This document shows positions 27,189 to 35,798 of a stretch of 64,000 nucleotides of DNA, one piece after another. Made by a program: the position numbers and the translations under genes. This stretch comes from CAIMMJ01 sp037131955. GTDB taxonomy: Bacteria; Bacteroidota; Bacteroidia; UBA4408. The stretch lies in the NCBI GenBank assembly GCA_037131955.1, contig JBAXQC010000003.1:14415-78414 (forward strand), read 5' to 3'. Under the pieces are notes generated by a model. The model did not search any database and was not told where the DNA came from. It was given only the letters and a program-made list of their open reading frames with translations. Each line of letters begins with the position of its first letter. Position 1 is the stretch's first letter.

Positions 27189-27314
27189 AGTTGATTAAAT
27201 TGTAAAATAATTAATGAGTTCTGTTTTAAAAATCACGACAAAAATAAAAATTCAATTGACAAAACTGCACTATTTTGGATTTTATTGTAAATTTTTTTTT
27301 CTTATATCTCGTTG

Positions 27315-27914
27315 CTATTCAATTTCTGTTACACCCCCAGAAATTATAAATTTCATTAAATCGGCAGAGGTAGTATTTAATGGTGTAATGCAGTCTTTAG
27401 AAACAATAATTAAATTGCCTGTAAATGCATATGAAAATGGCAAATACACTGCAATTTTTTCTGGGCTTATGTTCAAATCACTTAAATCTTCATTGGTAAC
27501 ATAACCCAATTTTTCTATTACTGGATTGTCATTCATTCTAACCAAAACAGGTTTATTAAAACGTTTTTTTTGACCAACAAAAGCTGACATCAAATCTTTT
27601 ATAGAAGAATAAATGGTTTTTATTAGTGGCGCTTTTTCTATTAACTTATCTAAAAATATAAAAATTGGTCTAAAGAAAATTATAGAACCAACAGCACCAA
27701 TAATTATTAACGAAACAACCACTAAAATTACTCCTAAAAATGGATCAATAAGTGGATTTATTTTTACGCCTAAAACTTCAATTACTGAACCAACCGTTAT
27801 TAATATTTTAAATAAAAAATAGATTGTAATTGCAATAGGAATAGTAAAAAGTGCTCCTTGGAAAAAATATACTGCGGCTTTTCTAATCAAACTACTCACG
27901 CTGTTGTTTTCCAT
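27315..27914 (-). CDS. DUF502 family membrane protein
   Basis: 199 residues with two membrane helices (about 14-38 and 52-80), the second followed by RPIFIFLDKLIEKAPLIKTIYSSIKDL, the DUF502 hallmark. The soluble part includes VLVRMNDNPVIEKLGYVT and VAVYLPFSYAFTGNLIIVSKD, also typical. The function of DUF502 is not established. It follows pyrH by 21 bases and is probably co-transcribed; pyrH is more often followed by frr, which is absent here. Confidence 0.88.
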   Translation of the reverse strand: MENNSVSSLIRKAAVYFFQGALFTIPIAITIYFLFKILITVGSVIEVLGVKINPLIDPFLGVILVVVSLIIIGAVGSIIFFRPIFIFLDKLIEKAPLIKTIYSSIKDLMSAFVGQKKRFNKPVLVRMNDNPVIEKLGYVTNEDLSDLNISPEKIAVYLPFSYAFTGNLIIVSKDCITPLNTTSADLMKFIISGGVTEIE

Positions 27915-27935
27915 TTATTAAGGTTATAAATCAAT

Positions 27936-28643
27936 TTAAATTTTTACTAAAGTACCAATTGTTTCGCCATTTACAATCTTCAGCAAATTACCATTTTGAT
28001 TCATGTCAAATACAATTATTGGCAATTTGTTTTCTTTACACAGAGTAAAGGCAGTCATGTCCATAACATTTAAATTTTTTTCATATACCTCTTCAAATGT
28101 AATAGTATCGTATTTTTTTGCATCAGGATTTTTTTCAGGGTCAGCAGTATATATTCCATCAACTCTGGTTCCTTTAAGTATTACGTTAGCCTCAATTTCA
28201 ATTGCTCTAAGAGATGCAGCAGTGTCTGTAGTAAAATATGGATTACCGGTGCCTGCACCAAAAATTACTACTCTGCCTTTTTCTAAGTGTCTTACGGCTC
28301 TTCTTCTGATAAATGGTTCGCAAATTTGCTCCATTTTAATGGCAGATAGTAAACGTGTTTTTATATTAACACCTTCTAAAGAACTTTGCAATGCCATGCT
28401 ATTAATTACAGTAGCCAACATTCCCATATAGTCGCCTTGGGCTCTGTCTATTCCTCCCTCGCTTGCTTGAATCCCCCTGAAAATATTTCCTCCACCCACA
28501 ACAATTGCAACTTCAATTCCTTGGTCAACAATTTGTTTTATTTCGCCAGCGTATTTAGAAAGCATATTGTTGTCTATTCCAAACTGCTTGGTTCCCATTA
28601 ACGATTCGCCGCTTAGTTTAAGTAGGATTCTTTTGTATTTCAT
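27936..28643 (-). CDS. pyrH: Uridylate kinase (UMP kinase)
   Basis: 235 residues, full length. It has the amino-acid-kinase motifs MKYKRILLKLSGESLMG, VAIVVGGGNIFRG (about 45-57), DYMGMLATVINSMALQ, RRRAVRHLEKGRVVIFGAGTG and DMTAFTLCKENKLPIIVF. It converts UMP to UDP in pyrimidine nucleotide synthesis. A TACATTTG -7-like element lies 21 bases upstream of the ATG. Confidence 0.97.
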   Translation of the reverse strand: MKYKRILLKLSGESLMGTKQFGIDNNMLSKYAGEIKQIVDQGIEVAIVVGGGNIFRGIQASEGGIDRAQGDYMGMLATVINSMALQSSLEGVNIKTRLLSAIKMEQICEPFIRRRAVRHLEKGRVVIFGAGTGNPYFTTDTAASLRAIEIEANVILKGTRVDGIYTADPEKNPDAKKYDTITFEEVYEKNLNVMDMTAFTLCKENKLPIIVFDMNQNGNLLKIVNGETIGTLVKI

Positions 28644-28664
28644 AGTTTAAATTAAATTAAGGTG

Positions 28665-28672
28665 CAAATGTA
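28665..28672 (-). promoter_or_regulatory. Candidate -7 promoter element for pyrH
   Basis: Minus strand TACATTTG matches TAnnTTTG exactly and lies 22-29 bases before the pyrH ATG. No -33 match at the usual spacing was found. Confidence 0.35.
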
Positions 28673-28772
28673 TGTTTTTACAAATACTATTTGTGTTTTT
28701 TTAGTCTATTGTAAACTTGTTTTTTTTAATAAGTTTATCCCAAATCTTTCAAAAAGTTTTTGATGTATAGTT

Positions 28773-31235
28773 TTACTTAATTTTTAAACTTAATCCAACT
28801 AAAAAGTTCACTCCTGCTTGTGGATAATAAAAGTTTTCCGTTGTTCTCTGTCCACCTGAAATATATCCGTAAGTAAAGCCATTGGGTTCGTATTTAGCAT
28901 TAAATAAATTGTACACTCCACCAATGACAGATATGCTTTTAAATAGTTTTTGTTTAGGTTGAATTACAAAATTAAAATCGGAAAAATAGAATGCATTTAG
29001 TTTTCTATCATCGCTGGATGAATTATCTAAAAATTGTTTGCCAACGTATTTATGCGACCAAAAAAGCTCCATCCAGCTAAGGGGTCTTATCTCAATTGTA
29101 CCACTTCCAACCACTTCTGGCGAAAAGGCAATATTGGTTTTTCCAATTTTTAATTCGTTCTGAACTCCTAAATCATAATTGTCTATAAACTCAGTATAGT
29201 TTGTAATTTCGTTTTTACTAAAAGCAATATTTCCTCTTAGTGTAAATTTTTTATTTATTTGATATGCTCCCTCAAGTTCAATGCCTCGGCGATAACTGTA
29301 TGGTACATTAATTCTTGTGTATGCTCCAACATCGTTTAATTTTCCGGTAAGTACCATTTGATTTTTGTATTCCATTAAAAATACAACAGCATTAAATAAA
29401 AATTTCTCTTGCCTTATGTTGTATCCAATTTCTATATCATCTAAACGTTCTTGCTTGGGTCTGCTTAAGGTTGTGGTATTTACAAAATCTTCTCTTGTTG
29501 GCTCTCTGTTTGCAATTGCCAATGAACTATATATGTTTTGATTTTGATTTATTTGGTAATTGAAACCAAATTTGGGGTTAAAAAACCTAAAACTTGCCTT
29601 TTCAATTTCTGAAGAAAAAGATTGGGTTAAGCCTACAAAGGTGTAATCAATTCCTCTAAACTGTACATCTAAAAACACATTTACTTTTTGTGTAATGAAG
29701 TAAGTATTTTTAAAAAAAACATTGTAATCATTTTTCAGAGAATTATTGGAATAATAATTTTTACTGTCGTTGATATTTTCCTGAAGCTCGGTTGAAACTA
29801 CTCTTCCAAAATGATTTCCGTAGTATTGATTGATTCCTCCCCCAAAAACTGAGTTTATTCTTTTGTTATCGTTGTATTGAAGAGAAAATGTTGTTCCGTA
29901 AAAATCATTATCGAGCCACTTTCTGCGAATCAAATTAGAATAGAAACCTGTATCTGTTCCATTAATAACAGGTGATACAAGATACCTTGCCAACTCTTGA
30001 TCGTATTTAAACTCTTCGTAATATCCACTTCCTTTGGTATAATGCAATGATACGTTTGCGTTTAAATATTTAGAAAATTGCTGACTGTAATGTGCCTGAT
30101 AGTGCTGCTGTTTGTAATTATCTACTTGGTTTTTGTAGGTAAAAGAATTGTATGTTCTAGAATTAGAATTCAATAAATTACTAGAGTCTGCAGAGTTTAA
30201 AAAATTTCTTGCAGCAAAATCTTTCATCCCTTGATTATCGTTTCTTAAACGTGATTCGGGTATTCCATTCCAAGCTTGATAGGTGATTTCGGAACCTGCA
30301 AAATGAACCAATTTTAAACTTTTATTTTTTCCGTAATAATTTAAACCTACATAGTAAGAATTCAAATTACTAGTTGCTCTGTCTATAAATCCATCACTAA
30401 TAATTCTTGAGGCTCTTGCATTAACAGTAAAATGTTTTGCAATAAGTCCTGAACCCATTTTTAAATTAGTTTTTAAAGTGCCAAATGAACCGCCAGAAAC
30501 ATTTGCCTCTGTATAAGGTTCGGGATTGTATTGGGTAGTTTGCATATTTATAGAAGCACCAAAAGCAGCACCTCCATTAGTTGAAGTGCCCACACCTCTC
30601 TGGATTTGAACATCTGTTGCAGAACTAATAACGTCTGGCATATTTACGAAGAACGTTGCTTGCGACTCAGAATCATTTATTGGAATTCCATTTATAGTTG
30701 TATTTATTCTTGTTGGATCGGTTCCTCTAATTCTAATTCCGGTATAACCAACACCTGCACCTGCATCGGAATTTACAACAGCAGATGGAATTTGGTTTAG
30801 TAACATGGGAATGTCTCTCCCTAAATTAATTTTTTCTATCTCTTTGGCTGTTAAAGTAGAAAATGTTGTTGAAGAATTTCTGGTTGCTCTTGTTGCATTA
30901 ATAATTATTTCGTCGCTAAGGTTTACTTTTTTTACCAAGGATATTATTTCTGTACTTTCTATTGCACCATTGAGTACTATTTTCTTTTCTTGGTATCCCA
31001 GGTATTTTATTTTTAGAAAAACAGAATCATTCTTGCTAAGTTTTATATTTACCTCTCCTTTGTTATTGCTGCAGTAAATCAAAAAATTATTTAGGTTTGT
31101 TACACTTGCCCCCACCAAATCTTCATTAGACAGAGAATCTCTTAGTATGAGTTTTATTTGATTTTGAGCAAAGGTGGAACTAGTAAAAAATAGTGCCAAG
31201 GCAATTAATAAATTAGTTTTTGTGTGGTTTTTCAT
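28773..31235 (-). CDS. TonB-dependent outer-membrane receptor, thiamine-regulated
   Basis: 820 residues: signal peptide (about 1-23), a carboxypeptidase-D-like domain (about 26-110), a plug domain with VGYTGIRIRGTDPTRINTTI and ATDVQIQRGVGTS, and a long beta barrel ending in aromatic-rich strands (NFLVGLSLKIK). TonB receptors import scarce ligands across the outer membrane with TonB energy. A TPP riboswitch upstream indicates that the ligand is thiamine or a precursor, as known for thiamine-regulated receptors in Bacteroidota. The ATG at 31233-31235 is part of an inverted repeat that could hide it. No TonB-box or transporter partner gene is adjacent. Confidence 0.93.
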   Translation of the reverse strand: MKNHTKTNLLIALALFFTSSTFAQNQIKLILRDSLSNEDLVGASVTNLNNFLIYCSNNKGEVNIKLSKNDSVFLKIKYLGYQEKKIVLNGAIESTEIISLVKKVNLSDEIIINATRATRNSSTTFSTLTAKEIEKINLGRDIPMLLNQIPSAVVNSDAGAGVGYTGIRIRGTDPTRINTTINGIPINDSESQATFFVNMPDVISSATDVQIQRGVGTSTNGGAAFGASINMQTTQYNPEPYTEANVSGGSFGTLKTNLKMGSGLIAKHFTVNARASRIISDGFIDRATSNLNSYYVGLNYYGKNKSLKLVHFAGSEITYQAWNGIPESRLRNDNQGMKDFAARNFLNSADSSNLLNSNSRTYNSFTYKNQVDNYKQQHYQAHYSQQFSKYLNANVSLHYTKGSGYYEEFKYDQELARYLVSPVINGTDTGFYSNLIRRKWLDNDFYGTTFSLQYNDNKRINSVFGGGINQYYGNHFGRVVSTELQENINDSKNYYSNNSLKNDYNVFFKNTYFITQKVNVFLDVQFRGIDYTFVGLTQSFSSEIEKASFRFFNPKFGFNYQINQNQNIYSSLAIANREPTREDFVNTTTLSRPKQERLDDIEIGYNIRQEKFLFNAVVFLMEYKNQMVLTGKLNDVGAYTRINVPYSYRRGIELEGAYQINKKFTLRGNIAFSKNEITNYTEFIDNYDLGVQNELKIGKTNIAFSPEVVGSGTIEIRPLSWMELFWSHKYVGKQFLDNSSSDDRKLNAFYFSDFNFVIQPKQKLFKSISVIGGVYNLFNAKYEPNGFTYGYISGGQRTTENFYYPQAGVNFLVGLSLKIK

Positions 31236-31269
31236 CTCCTGTTTTTTTAATAAATAAATTGAGGAGATG
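31233..31269 (-). promoter_or_regulatory. Inverted repeat covering the receptor start codon (likely riboswitch expression platform)
   Basis: Arms of 8 bp, CATCTCCT (minus strand, 31269-31262) and AGGAGATG (31240-31233), pair perfectly with a 21-base loop; the second arm contains the ATG of the TonB receptor. Lying 23 bases downstream of the TPP aptamer, it could hide the start codon when ligand is bound. Confidence 0.5.
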
Positions 31270-31291
31270 CTTTTTAAGTATCTTTTATATC

Positions 31292-31366
31292 ATTTTCCCT
31301 TCGCCGGTATTATCCGTATCAGGTTCAATGGGTATAATCTCAGCCAAAAAAATGGCACCCCCTATG
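31292..31366 (-). promoter_or_regulatory. TPP (THI-box) riboswitch
   Basis: On the minus strand GGGGTGCC, GGCTGAGA, TACCC, GAACCTGAT, GGATAATACCGGCG and AAGGGAA follow in the exact order of the thiamine pyrophosphate aptamer core. It lies in the leader of the TonB-dependent receptor, just after a consensus promoter. TPP binding normally lowers expression. Confidence 0.95.
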
Positions 31367-31374
31367 ATTGTTTA

Positions 31375-31407
31375 CAAATATAGTTACAAATAAAAATCAA
31401 ATGCAAA
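31375..31407 (-). promoter_or_regulatory. Bacteroidota promoter for the TPP-riboswitch/TonB receptor transcript
   Basis: Minus strand TTTG (31407-31404), 21-base spacer and TATATTTG (31382-31375) match the consensus. Transcription would start near 31368, directly at the 5' edge of the riboswitch aptamer. Confidence 0.6.
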
Positions 31408-31409
31408 TT

Positions 31410-31440
31410 TTTGTCATTTCAATACAATTAGCTATTTTTG
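31410..31440 (+). promoter_or_regulatory. Bacteroidota promoter for the lipoprotein/thioredoxin-domain pair
   Basis: TTTG (31410-31413), a 19-base spacer and TATTTTTG (31433-31440) match the consensus on the plus strand. The predicted start near 31447 gives a leader of about 33 bases. It is divergent from, and two bases away from, the receptor promoter. Confidence 0.6.
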
Positions 31441-31479
31441 AAACAATTAAAAAAAACTCTACAATTAAACTTGGCTTTA

Positions 31480-31758
31480 ATGAAAAAAAATATCCTTCCC
31501 TCGCTAGTAATTTTATTTTTTGGTATTATTATACTGTCTTCAAATTCTTGTAAAAAAGATGAAAATTGGGACGGCTGTGTGTATGGTAAAATTGATTATC
31601 GTGGAACGAATTATTACATTGGATGTATGAATAGAGTGGAATTTAAAGCCTATTTAGATTCTCCCACTGCAAGGGCATTTGATCCTCAAACCGGCCCAAT
31701 AATTGACAAAGAAATTTCGTGGGTTACTGCCAAAGATTGCAGTGAATGTGAACAGTAA
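31480..31758 (+). CDS. Small cysteine-rich lipoprotein of unknown function
   Basis: 92 residues from the ATG at 31480 (a longer frame from 31438 starts ahead of any signal and lies at the promoter). The signal peptide ends in LSSNSC with lipidated Cys at about 24. The mature domain has four more Cys, two in the middle (WDGC, YIGC) and a CSEC pair at the very C-terminus, which could form two disulfides. I do not recognise the family. The next gene encodes a thioredoxin-domain protein and overlaps this stop by a few bases, which suggests shared translation. Confidence 0.7.
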   Translation: MKKNILPSLVILFFGIIILSSNSCKKDENWDGCVYGKIDYRGTNYYIGCMNRVEFKAYLDSPTARAFDPQTGPIIDKEISWVTAKDCSECEQ

Positions 31759-33784
31759 ATTTGTGGAAGGAAATACTTTCAGCAATTTATTAGTAGAAGA
31801 AACCAGTCCTTATTTATTACAACACGCCCACAATCCTGTTAATTGGTTTCCTTGGTGTGAGCAAGCGTTTTTGAAAGCCCAGAAGGAAGATAAATTAATT
31901 TTAATAAGTATTGGTTATGCTGCTTGTCATTGGTGCCACGTGATGGAAAGAGAATGTTTTGAAGATTTGGAAGTGGCAGAAATCATGAACAAACATTTTG
32001 TATGTATAAAAGTAGATAGAGAAGAAAGACCAGATGTAGATCAAGTATATATGAATGCCGTTCAACTTATAACACAGCAAGGTGGATGGCCATTAAATTG
32101 TTTTGCTTTGCCGGATGGCAGGCCAGTTTATGGAGGAACTTATTTTCCTAAAGTGAGATGGATAAAAGTGTTGGAGTCCTTGGTAGAATCTTTTGAAAAA
32201 GACCGAGAGCAATTTATGGAGTATGCCACAAAACTCACAAAAGGAGTTAAACTTAGCGAGCAGCCATTCAAAGAAAATGAAATAGAACCTACAAAAGATA
32301 TTTTAATAAATGCAGTAAATAAATGGCAAAAGGGATTTGATAATAGAGAAGGAGGACCAGATAAAGCACCTAAATTTCCATTGCCTAAAAATTACGATTT
32401 TTTACTTACTTATGGTGTTTTATTTAAAGATGATTTAGTAATTGAACATACTAAACTAACATTAGATAAAATGATGATGGGCGGAATTTATGATCAAATT
32501 GGAGGTGGATTTGCAAGATATTCTGTCGATCATTTATGGAAAGTTCCCCATTTTGAAAAAATGTTGTACGATAATGCACAACTAATTGGTTTGTACTCTA
32601 AAGCATATTCATTTTTTAAAAACGATGAATATAAAACTGTGGTAGAGGAAACTATTGCTTTTTGTAAAAGAGAATTGTTTTCAACTTCAGGAGTTTTCTT
32701 TTCTGCATTAGACGCAGATTCAGAAGGAGAGGAAGGGAAATTTTATGTTTGGACCGAGCAGGAATTAAAAGAAGTTTTAAAAGATGATTATTCATTAGCT
32801 CATGATTTTTATTGCATAAACAATAAAGCTTTGTGGGAGCACCACAACAATATTTTATTAAGAGAAAAAAGTATAGAGGAATTTGCTGTTGTTTTAAATG
32901 CTTCAGTTTCTCTAACGCAAGAAAAATTGAAAGACATTAAGCAAAAATTATTAGCAGAAAGAAGAAACAGAATTCGTCCGCAATTAGACGATAAAATCTT
33001 ATTGTCGTGGAATGCATTAATGATTAGCTCTTTGGTAGAAGCATATTTTGCCACAACTAACAAATTATACCTATACGATGCAACAGTAGCAGCAGAATTT
33101 ATAATTAACAAAAATAGTTTTCAAAAACTGATAATACGTAATTATAAAAGCAAAGCAGAGTGTGAGAATATTTTTCTTGAAGATTACTCCACAGTTATTG
33201 AATCGTTTTTAATATTGTTTGAAGCAACAGGAAATACTAAATGGGTAGAGATCGCCAACAACTATTTAAAAATTGTGTTTGCTGAATATTTAGATAATGA
33301 AACTTCTTTGTTTTACTATACATCTAGTAATCAAAACGATTTAATTGCCAGAAAAATAGAACTACAAGACAATGTAATTCCATCTTCCAATTCAATTATG
33401 GCTAACAATATTCATAAGTTATACAAGATTTATGGAACAAATAACTACTTTGATGGCTGCCGAAAAATGCTGAGTTACAACATTGCTCAAGTAGAATCGT
33501 ACCCTTATGCTTATGCAAATTGGGCAGTGTTGCTTCAAAAAATTGCCATGCCTTTTTATGAGTTAGTGATTATTGGGGCAGAAGCAAAAAAATACATGCA
33601 AAAATTTAAGCAGCATTATTTCCCAAATATTTATTGTTTTTGGTCTGCAAAAGAAAACGATGAATTAGAAATTTTTAAAAATAGGTTTATAAATGGCAAA
33701 ACCTTATTTTATGTTTGTAAAAACAATACTTGCGAATTGCCAGTAGAGGATTTTAATTTATTGATAGATAAACTGAAATCATAA
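31748..33784 (+). CDS. Thioredoxin-domain protein of the YyaL/DUF255 family
   Basis: About 679 residues if it starts at the GTG at 31748, which overlaps the lipoprotein stop by 11 bases; a TTG at 31703 is possible but would add 15 residues not seen in the family. The N-terminal domain (about 1-160) is a thioredoxin fold with NLLVEETSPYLLQHAHNPV and the redox motif AACHWCH, followed by GGWPLNCF. The C-terminal part is an (alpha/alpha)6-type domain with GGIYDQIGGGFARYSVD, WKVPHFEKMLYDNAQL and FSALDADSEGEEG. The family is widespread, related to human SPATA20, and of unproven function. Confidence 0.92.
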   Translation: MNSKFVEGNTFSNLLVEETSPYLLQHAHNPVNWFPWCEQAFLKAQKEDKLILISIGYAACHWCHVMERECFEDLEVAEIMNKHFVCIKVDREERPDVDQVYMNAVQLITQQGGWPLNCFALPDGRPVYGGTYFPKVRWIKVLESLVESFEKDREQFMEYATKLTKGVKLSEQPFKENEIEPTKDILINAVNKWQKGFDNREGGPDKAPKFPLPKNYDFLLTYGVLFKDDLVIEHTKLTLDKMMMGGIYDQIGGGFARYSVDHLWKVPHFEKMLYDNAQLIGLYSKAYSFFKNDEYKTVVEETIAFCKRELFSTSGVFFSALDADSEGEEGKFYVWTEQELKEVLKDDYSLAHDFYCINNKALWEHHNNILLREKSIEEFAVVLNASVSLTQEKLKDIKQKLLAERRNRIRPQLDDKILLSWNALMISSLVEAYFATTNKLYLYDATVAAEFIINKNSFQKLIIRNYKSKAECENIFLEDYSTVIESFLILFEATGNTKWVEIANNYLKIVFAEYLDNETSLFYYTSSNQNDLIARKIELQDNVIPSSNSIMANNIHKLYKIYGTNNYFDGCRKMLSYNIAQVESYPYAYANWAVLLQKIAMPFYELVIIGAEAKKYMQKFKQHYFPNIYCFWSAKENDELEIFKNRFINGKTLFYVCKNNTCELPVEDFNLLIDKLKS

Positions 33785-33796
33785 TCATTATAACAA

Positions 33797-33832
33797 CTAA
33801 AAAAGGCTACCCAATACGGGTAGCCTTCTTAT
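33797..33832. terminator. Bidirectional intrinsic terminator between the DUF255 gene and groEL
   Basis: A perfect 10-bp stem (33803-33812 with 33818-33827, AAGGCTACCC / GGGTAGCCTT) and a 5-base loop lie between convergent genes. The minus side has a clean T-run (six plus-strand A before the stem); the plus side has a weaker T-rich tail. Confidence 0.85.
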
Positions 33833-33852
33833 TTATAATTAGATTTTATTTC

Positions 33853-35484
33853 TTACATCATTCCACCCATACCTCCCATTCCTGGGTTTGGCATAGCTGG
33901 ATTATCTTCTTTAATGTCAGAAATAACACATTCCGTGGTCAATAACATAGAAGCAATTGAAGCGGCATTCTCTAAAGCAACTCTTGTTACTTTTGTTGGG
34001 TCAATTACTCCTGCAGCCAATAAGTTTTCATACACATCTGTTCTTGCATTGTAACCATAATCAGCTTTTCCTTCTTTTACTTTTTGAATAACTACAGAAC
34101 CTTCGCCTCCTGCATTTGCAACAATTTGGCGCAATGGCTCTTCTATGGCTCTACGAATAATTTGAATACCTGTATTCTCGTCTTCGTTTTCGCCTTTTAG
34201 TTTTTCTAAAGATTCAATTGCTCTAATGTATGCAACTCCACCTCCTGCAACAATTCCTTCTTCAACTGCTGCACGTGTTGCATGCAATGCATCGTCCACT
34301 CTGTCTTTTTTCTCTTTCATTTCTACTTCTGTTGCAGCGCCAACATAAAGAACAGCAACACCGCCTGCTAATTTTGCAAGTCTTTCTTGAAGTTTTTCTT
34401 TGTCGTAATCAGATGTGGTAGATTCTATTTGAGCTTTAATTTGGTTTACTCTTGAAGTGATGTCTGCTTTTTTACCACCGCCGTTTACAATTGTAGTATT
34501 GTCTTTGTCGATAGAAATTTTTTCTGCAGAACCTAAGTAAGATAGATCAGCATTTTCTAATTTAAATCCTCTTTCTTCAGAAATTAGAGTTCCACCAGTA
34601 AGAATGGCTATGTCTTCTAACATTGCTTTTCTTCTGTCGCCAAAGCCTGGAGCTTTAACAGCGCAGATTCTTAATGAACCACGAATTTTATTTACCACTA
34701 ATGTAGCTAATGCCTCGCCATCAATGTCTTCGGCAATAATTAAAAACGGACGACCAGATTGTACACCTTTTTCTAGGATAGGCAACAATTCTTTCATTCC
34801 CGAAATCTTTTTATCGTAAATTAAGATAAGTGGGTTTTCTAGAACAGCTTCCATTTTATCTGCATTAGTTACAAAGTAGGGAGACACATAACCTCTGTCG
34901 AATTGCATACCTTCTACAATCTTAACTTCAGTTTCTGTTCCTTTTGCTTCTTCAACTGTAATTACACCTTCTTTTTTTACTTTTGCCATTGCGTTTGCAA
35001 TAAGCTTTCCTATTGTGTGATCGCTGTTGGCAGAGATAGTTGCAACTTGTTCAATTTTTTCGTTGTCGTCACCTACTTTTTTAGATTGCTTTTTAAGGTG
35101 AGCAATAACCGCTTCTACTGCTTTGTCTATTCCTCTTTTCAAGTCCATTGGATTTGCACCAGCCGCAACATTTTTTAATCCACCAGTAACAATAGCTTGT
35201 GCTAAAACTGTAGCAGTGGTAGTTCCATCTCCTGCAATATCTGCAGTTTTAGAAGCTACTTCCTTTAGCAATTGAGCACCCATGTTTTCTATTGCATTTT
35301 CCAGCTCAATTTCTTTTGCAACTGTAACGCCGTCTTTTGTGATACTTGGTGCACCAAATTTTTTATCGATAATAACATTACGACCTTTTGGTCCTAATGT
35401 AACTTTTACTGCATTTGCCAAGGCGTCTACGCCTCTTTTCATTGCATCGCGGGCTTCTAGGTTAAATTTTATGTCTTTTGCCAT
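33853..35484 (-). CDS. groL: Chaperonin GroEL
   Basis: 543 residues, full length, ending in the GGM-rich tail PGMGGMGGMM. Family motifs are KVTLGPKGRNVIIDKKFGAPSI (within 25-50), AGDGTTTATVLAQAIV (about 86-101) and AAVEEGIVAGGGVAYIRA (about 404-421). GroEL forms the double-ring ATP-driven folding chamber with GroES. It follows groES by 38 bases in the usual order and ends at a strong terminator. Confidence 0.99.
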   Translation of the reverse strand: MAKDIKFNLEARDAMKRGVDALANAVKVTLGPKGRNVIIDKKFGAPSITKDGVTVAKEIELENAIENMGAQLLKEVASKTADIAGDGTTTATVLAQAIVTGGLKNVAAGANPMDLKRGIDKAVEAVIAHLKKQSKKVGDDNEKIEQVATISANSDHTIGKLIANAMAKVKKEGVITVEEAKGTETEVKIVEGMQFDRGYVSPYFVTNADKMEAVLENPLILIYDKKISGMKELLPILEKGVQSGRPFLIIAEDIDGEALATLVVNKIRGSLRICAVKAPGFGDRRKAMLEDIAILTGGTLISEERGFKLENADLSYLGSAEKISIDKDNTTIVNGGGKKADITSRVNQIKAQIESTTSDYDKEKLQERLAKLAGGVAVLYVGAATEVEMKEKKDRVDDALHATRAAVEEGIVAGGGVAYIRAIESLEKLKGENEDENTGIQIIRRAIEEPLRQIVANAGGEGSVVIQKVKEGKADYGYNARTDVYENLLAAGVIDPTKVTRVALENAASIASMLLTTECVISDIKEDNPAMPNPGMGGMGGMM

Positions 35485-35522
35485 AATTTTATTAATTAAA
35501 TTGTTTTATTTTTTTGTTTAAA

Positions 35523-35798
35523 TTATAACACCGCAAAGATGTCAGACTCTCTCATGATTAAGTAATCTTTTCCGTCAACAGTTATTTCTGTTCCGGCATA
35601 TTTTCCGTACAAAACACTGTCACCTACTTTTACTGTCATTGGTTCGTCTTTTTTTCCACCACCAACAGCTACTACCTTACCTTTTTGAGGTTTTTCTTTT
35701 GCTGTATCAGGGATAATAATTCCACCTGCTGTTTTTTCTTCTGCCGCTGCTGCCTCTACCAGCACTCTATCGGCTAAAGGTTTTAGTTTTGTTGCCAT
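35523..35798 (-). CDS. groS: Co-chaperonin GroES
   Basis: 91 residues. It has KLKPLADRVLVE, the mobile-loop segment EEKTAGGIIIPDTAKEKPQ (about 20-38), GKVVAVGGGK and VGDSVLYGKYAGTEI, all as in GroES. It caps the GroEL ring. It heads the groES-groEL operon. No CIRCE element is visible upstream; a sigma54-like TGGCAC lies 59-64 bases before the ATG. Confidence 0.98.
   Translation of the reverse strand: MATKLKPLADRVLVEAAAAEEKTAGGIIIPDTAKEKPQKGKVVAVGGGKKDEPMTVKVGDSVLYGKYAGTEITVDGKDYLIMRESDIFAVL

Noticed and set aside
27214..27504. 96-codon plus-strand frame
   Set aside because: It overlaps the DUF502 gene on the other strand and gives no coherent protein.
31703..31747. TTG start of the DUF255 gene
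   Set aside because: It would add 15 residues not found in the family, and it lies deep within the lipoprotein gene. The GTG at 31748 gives a typical N-terminus.
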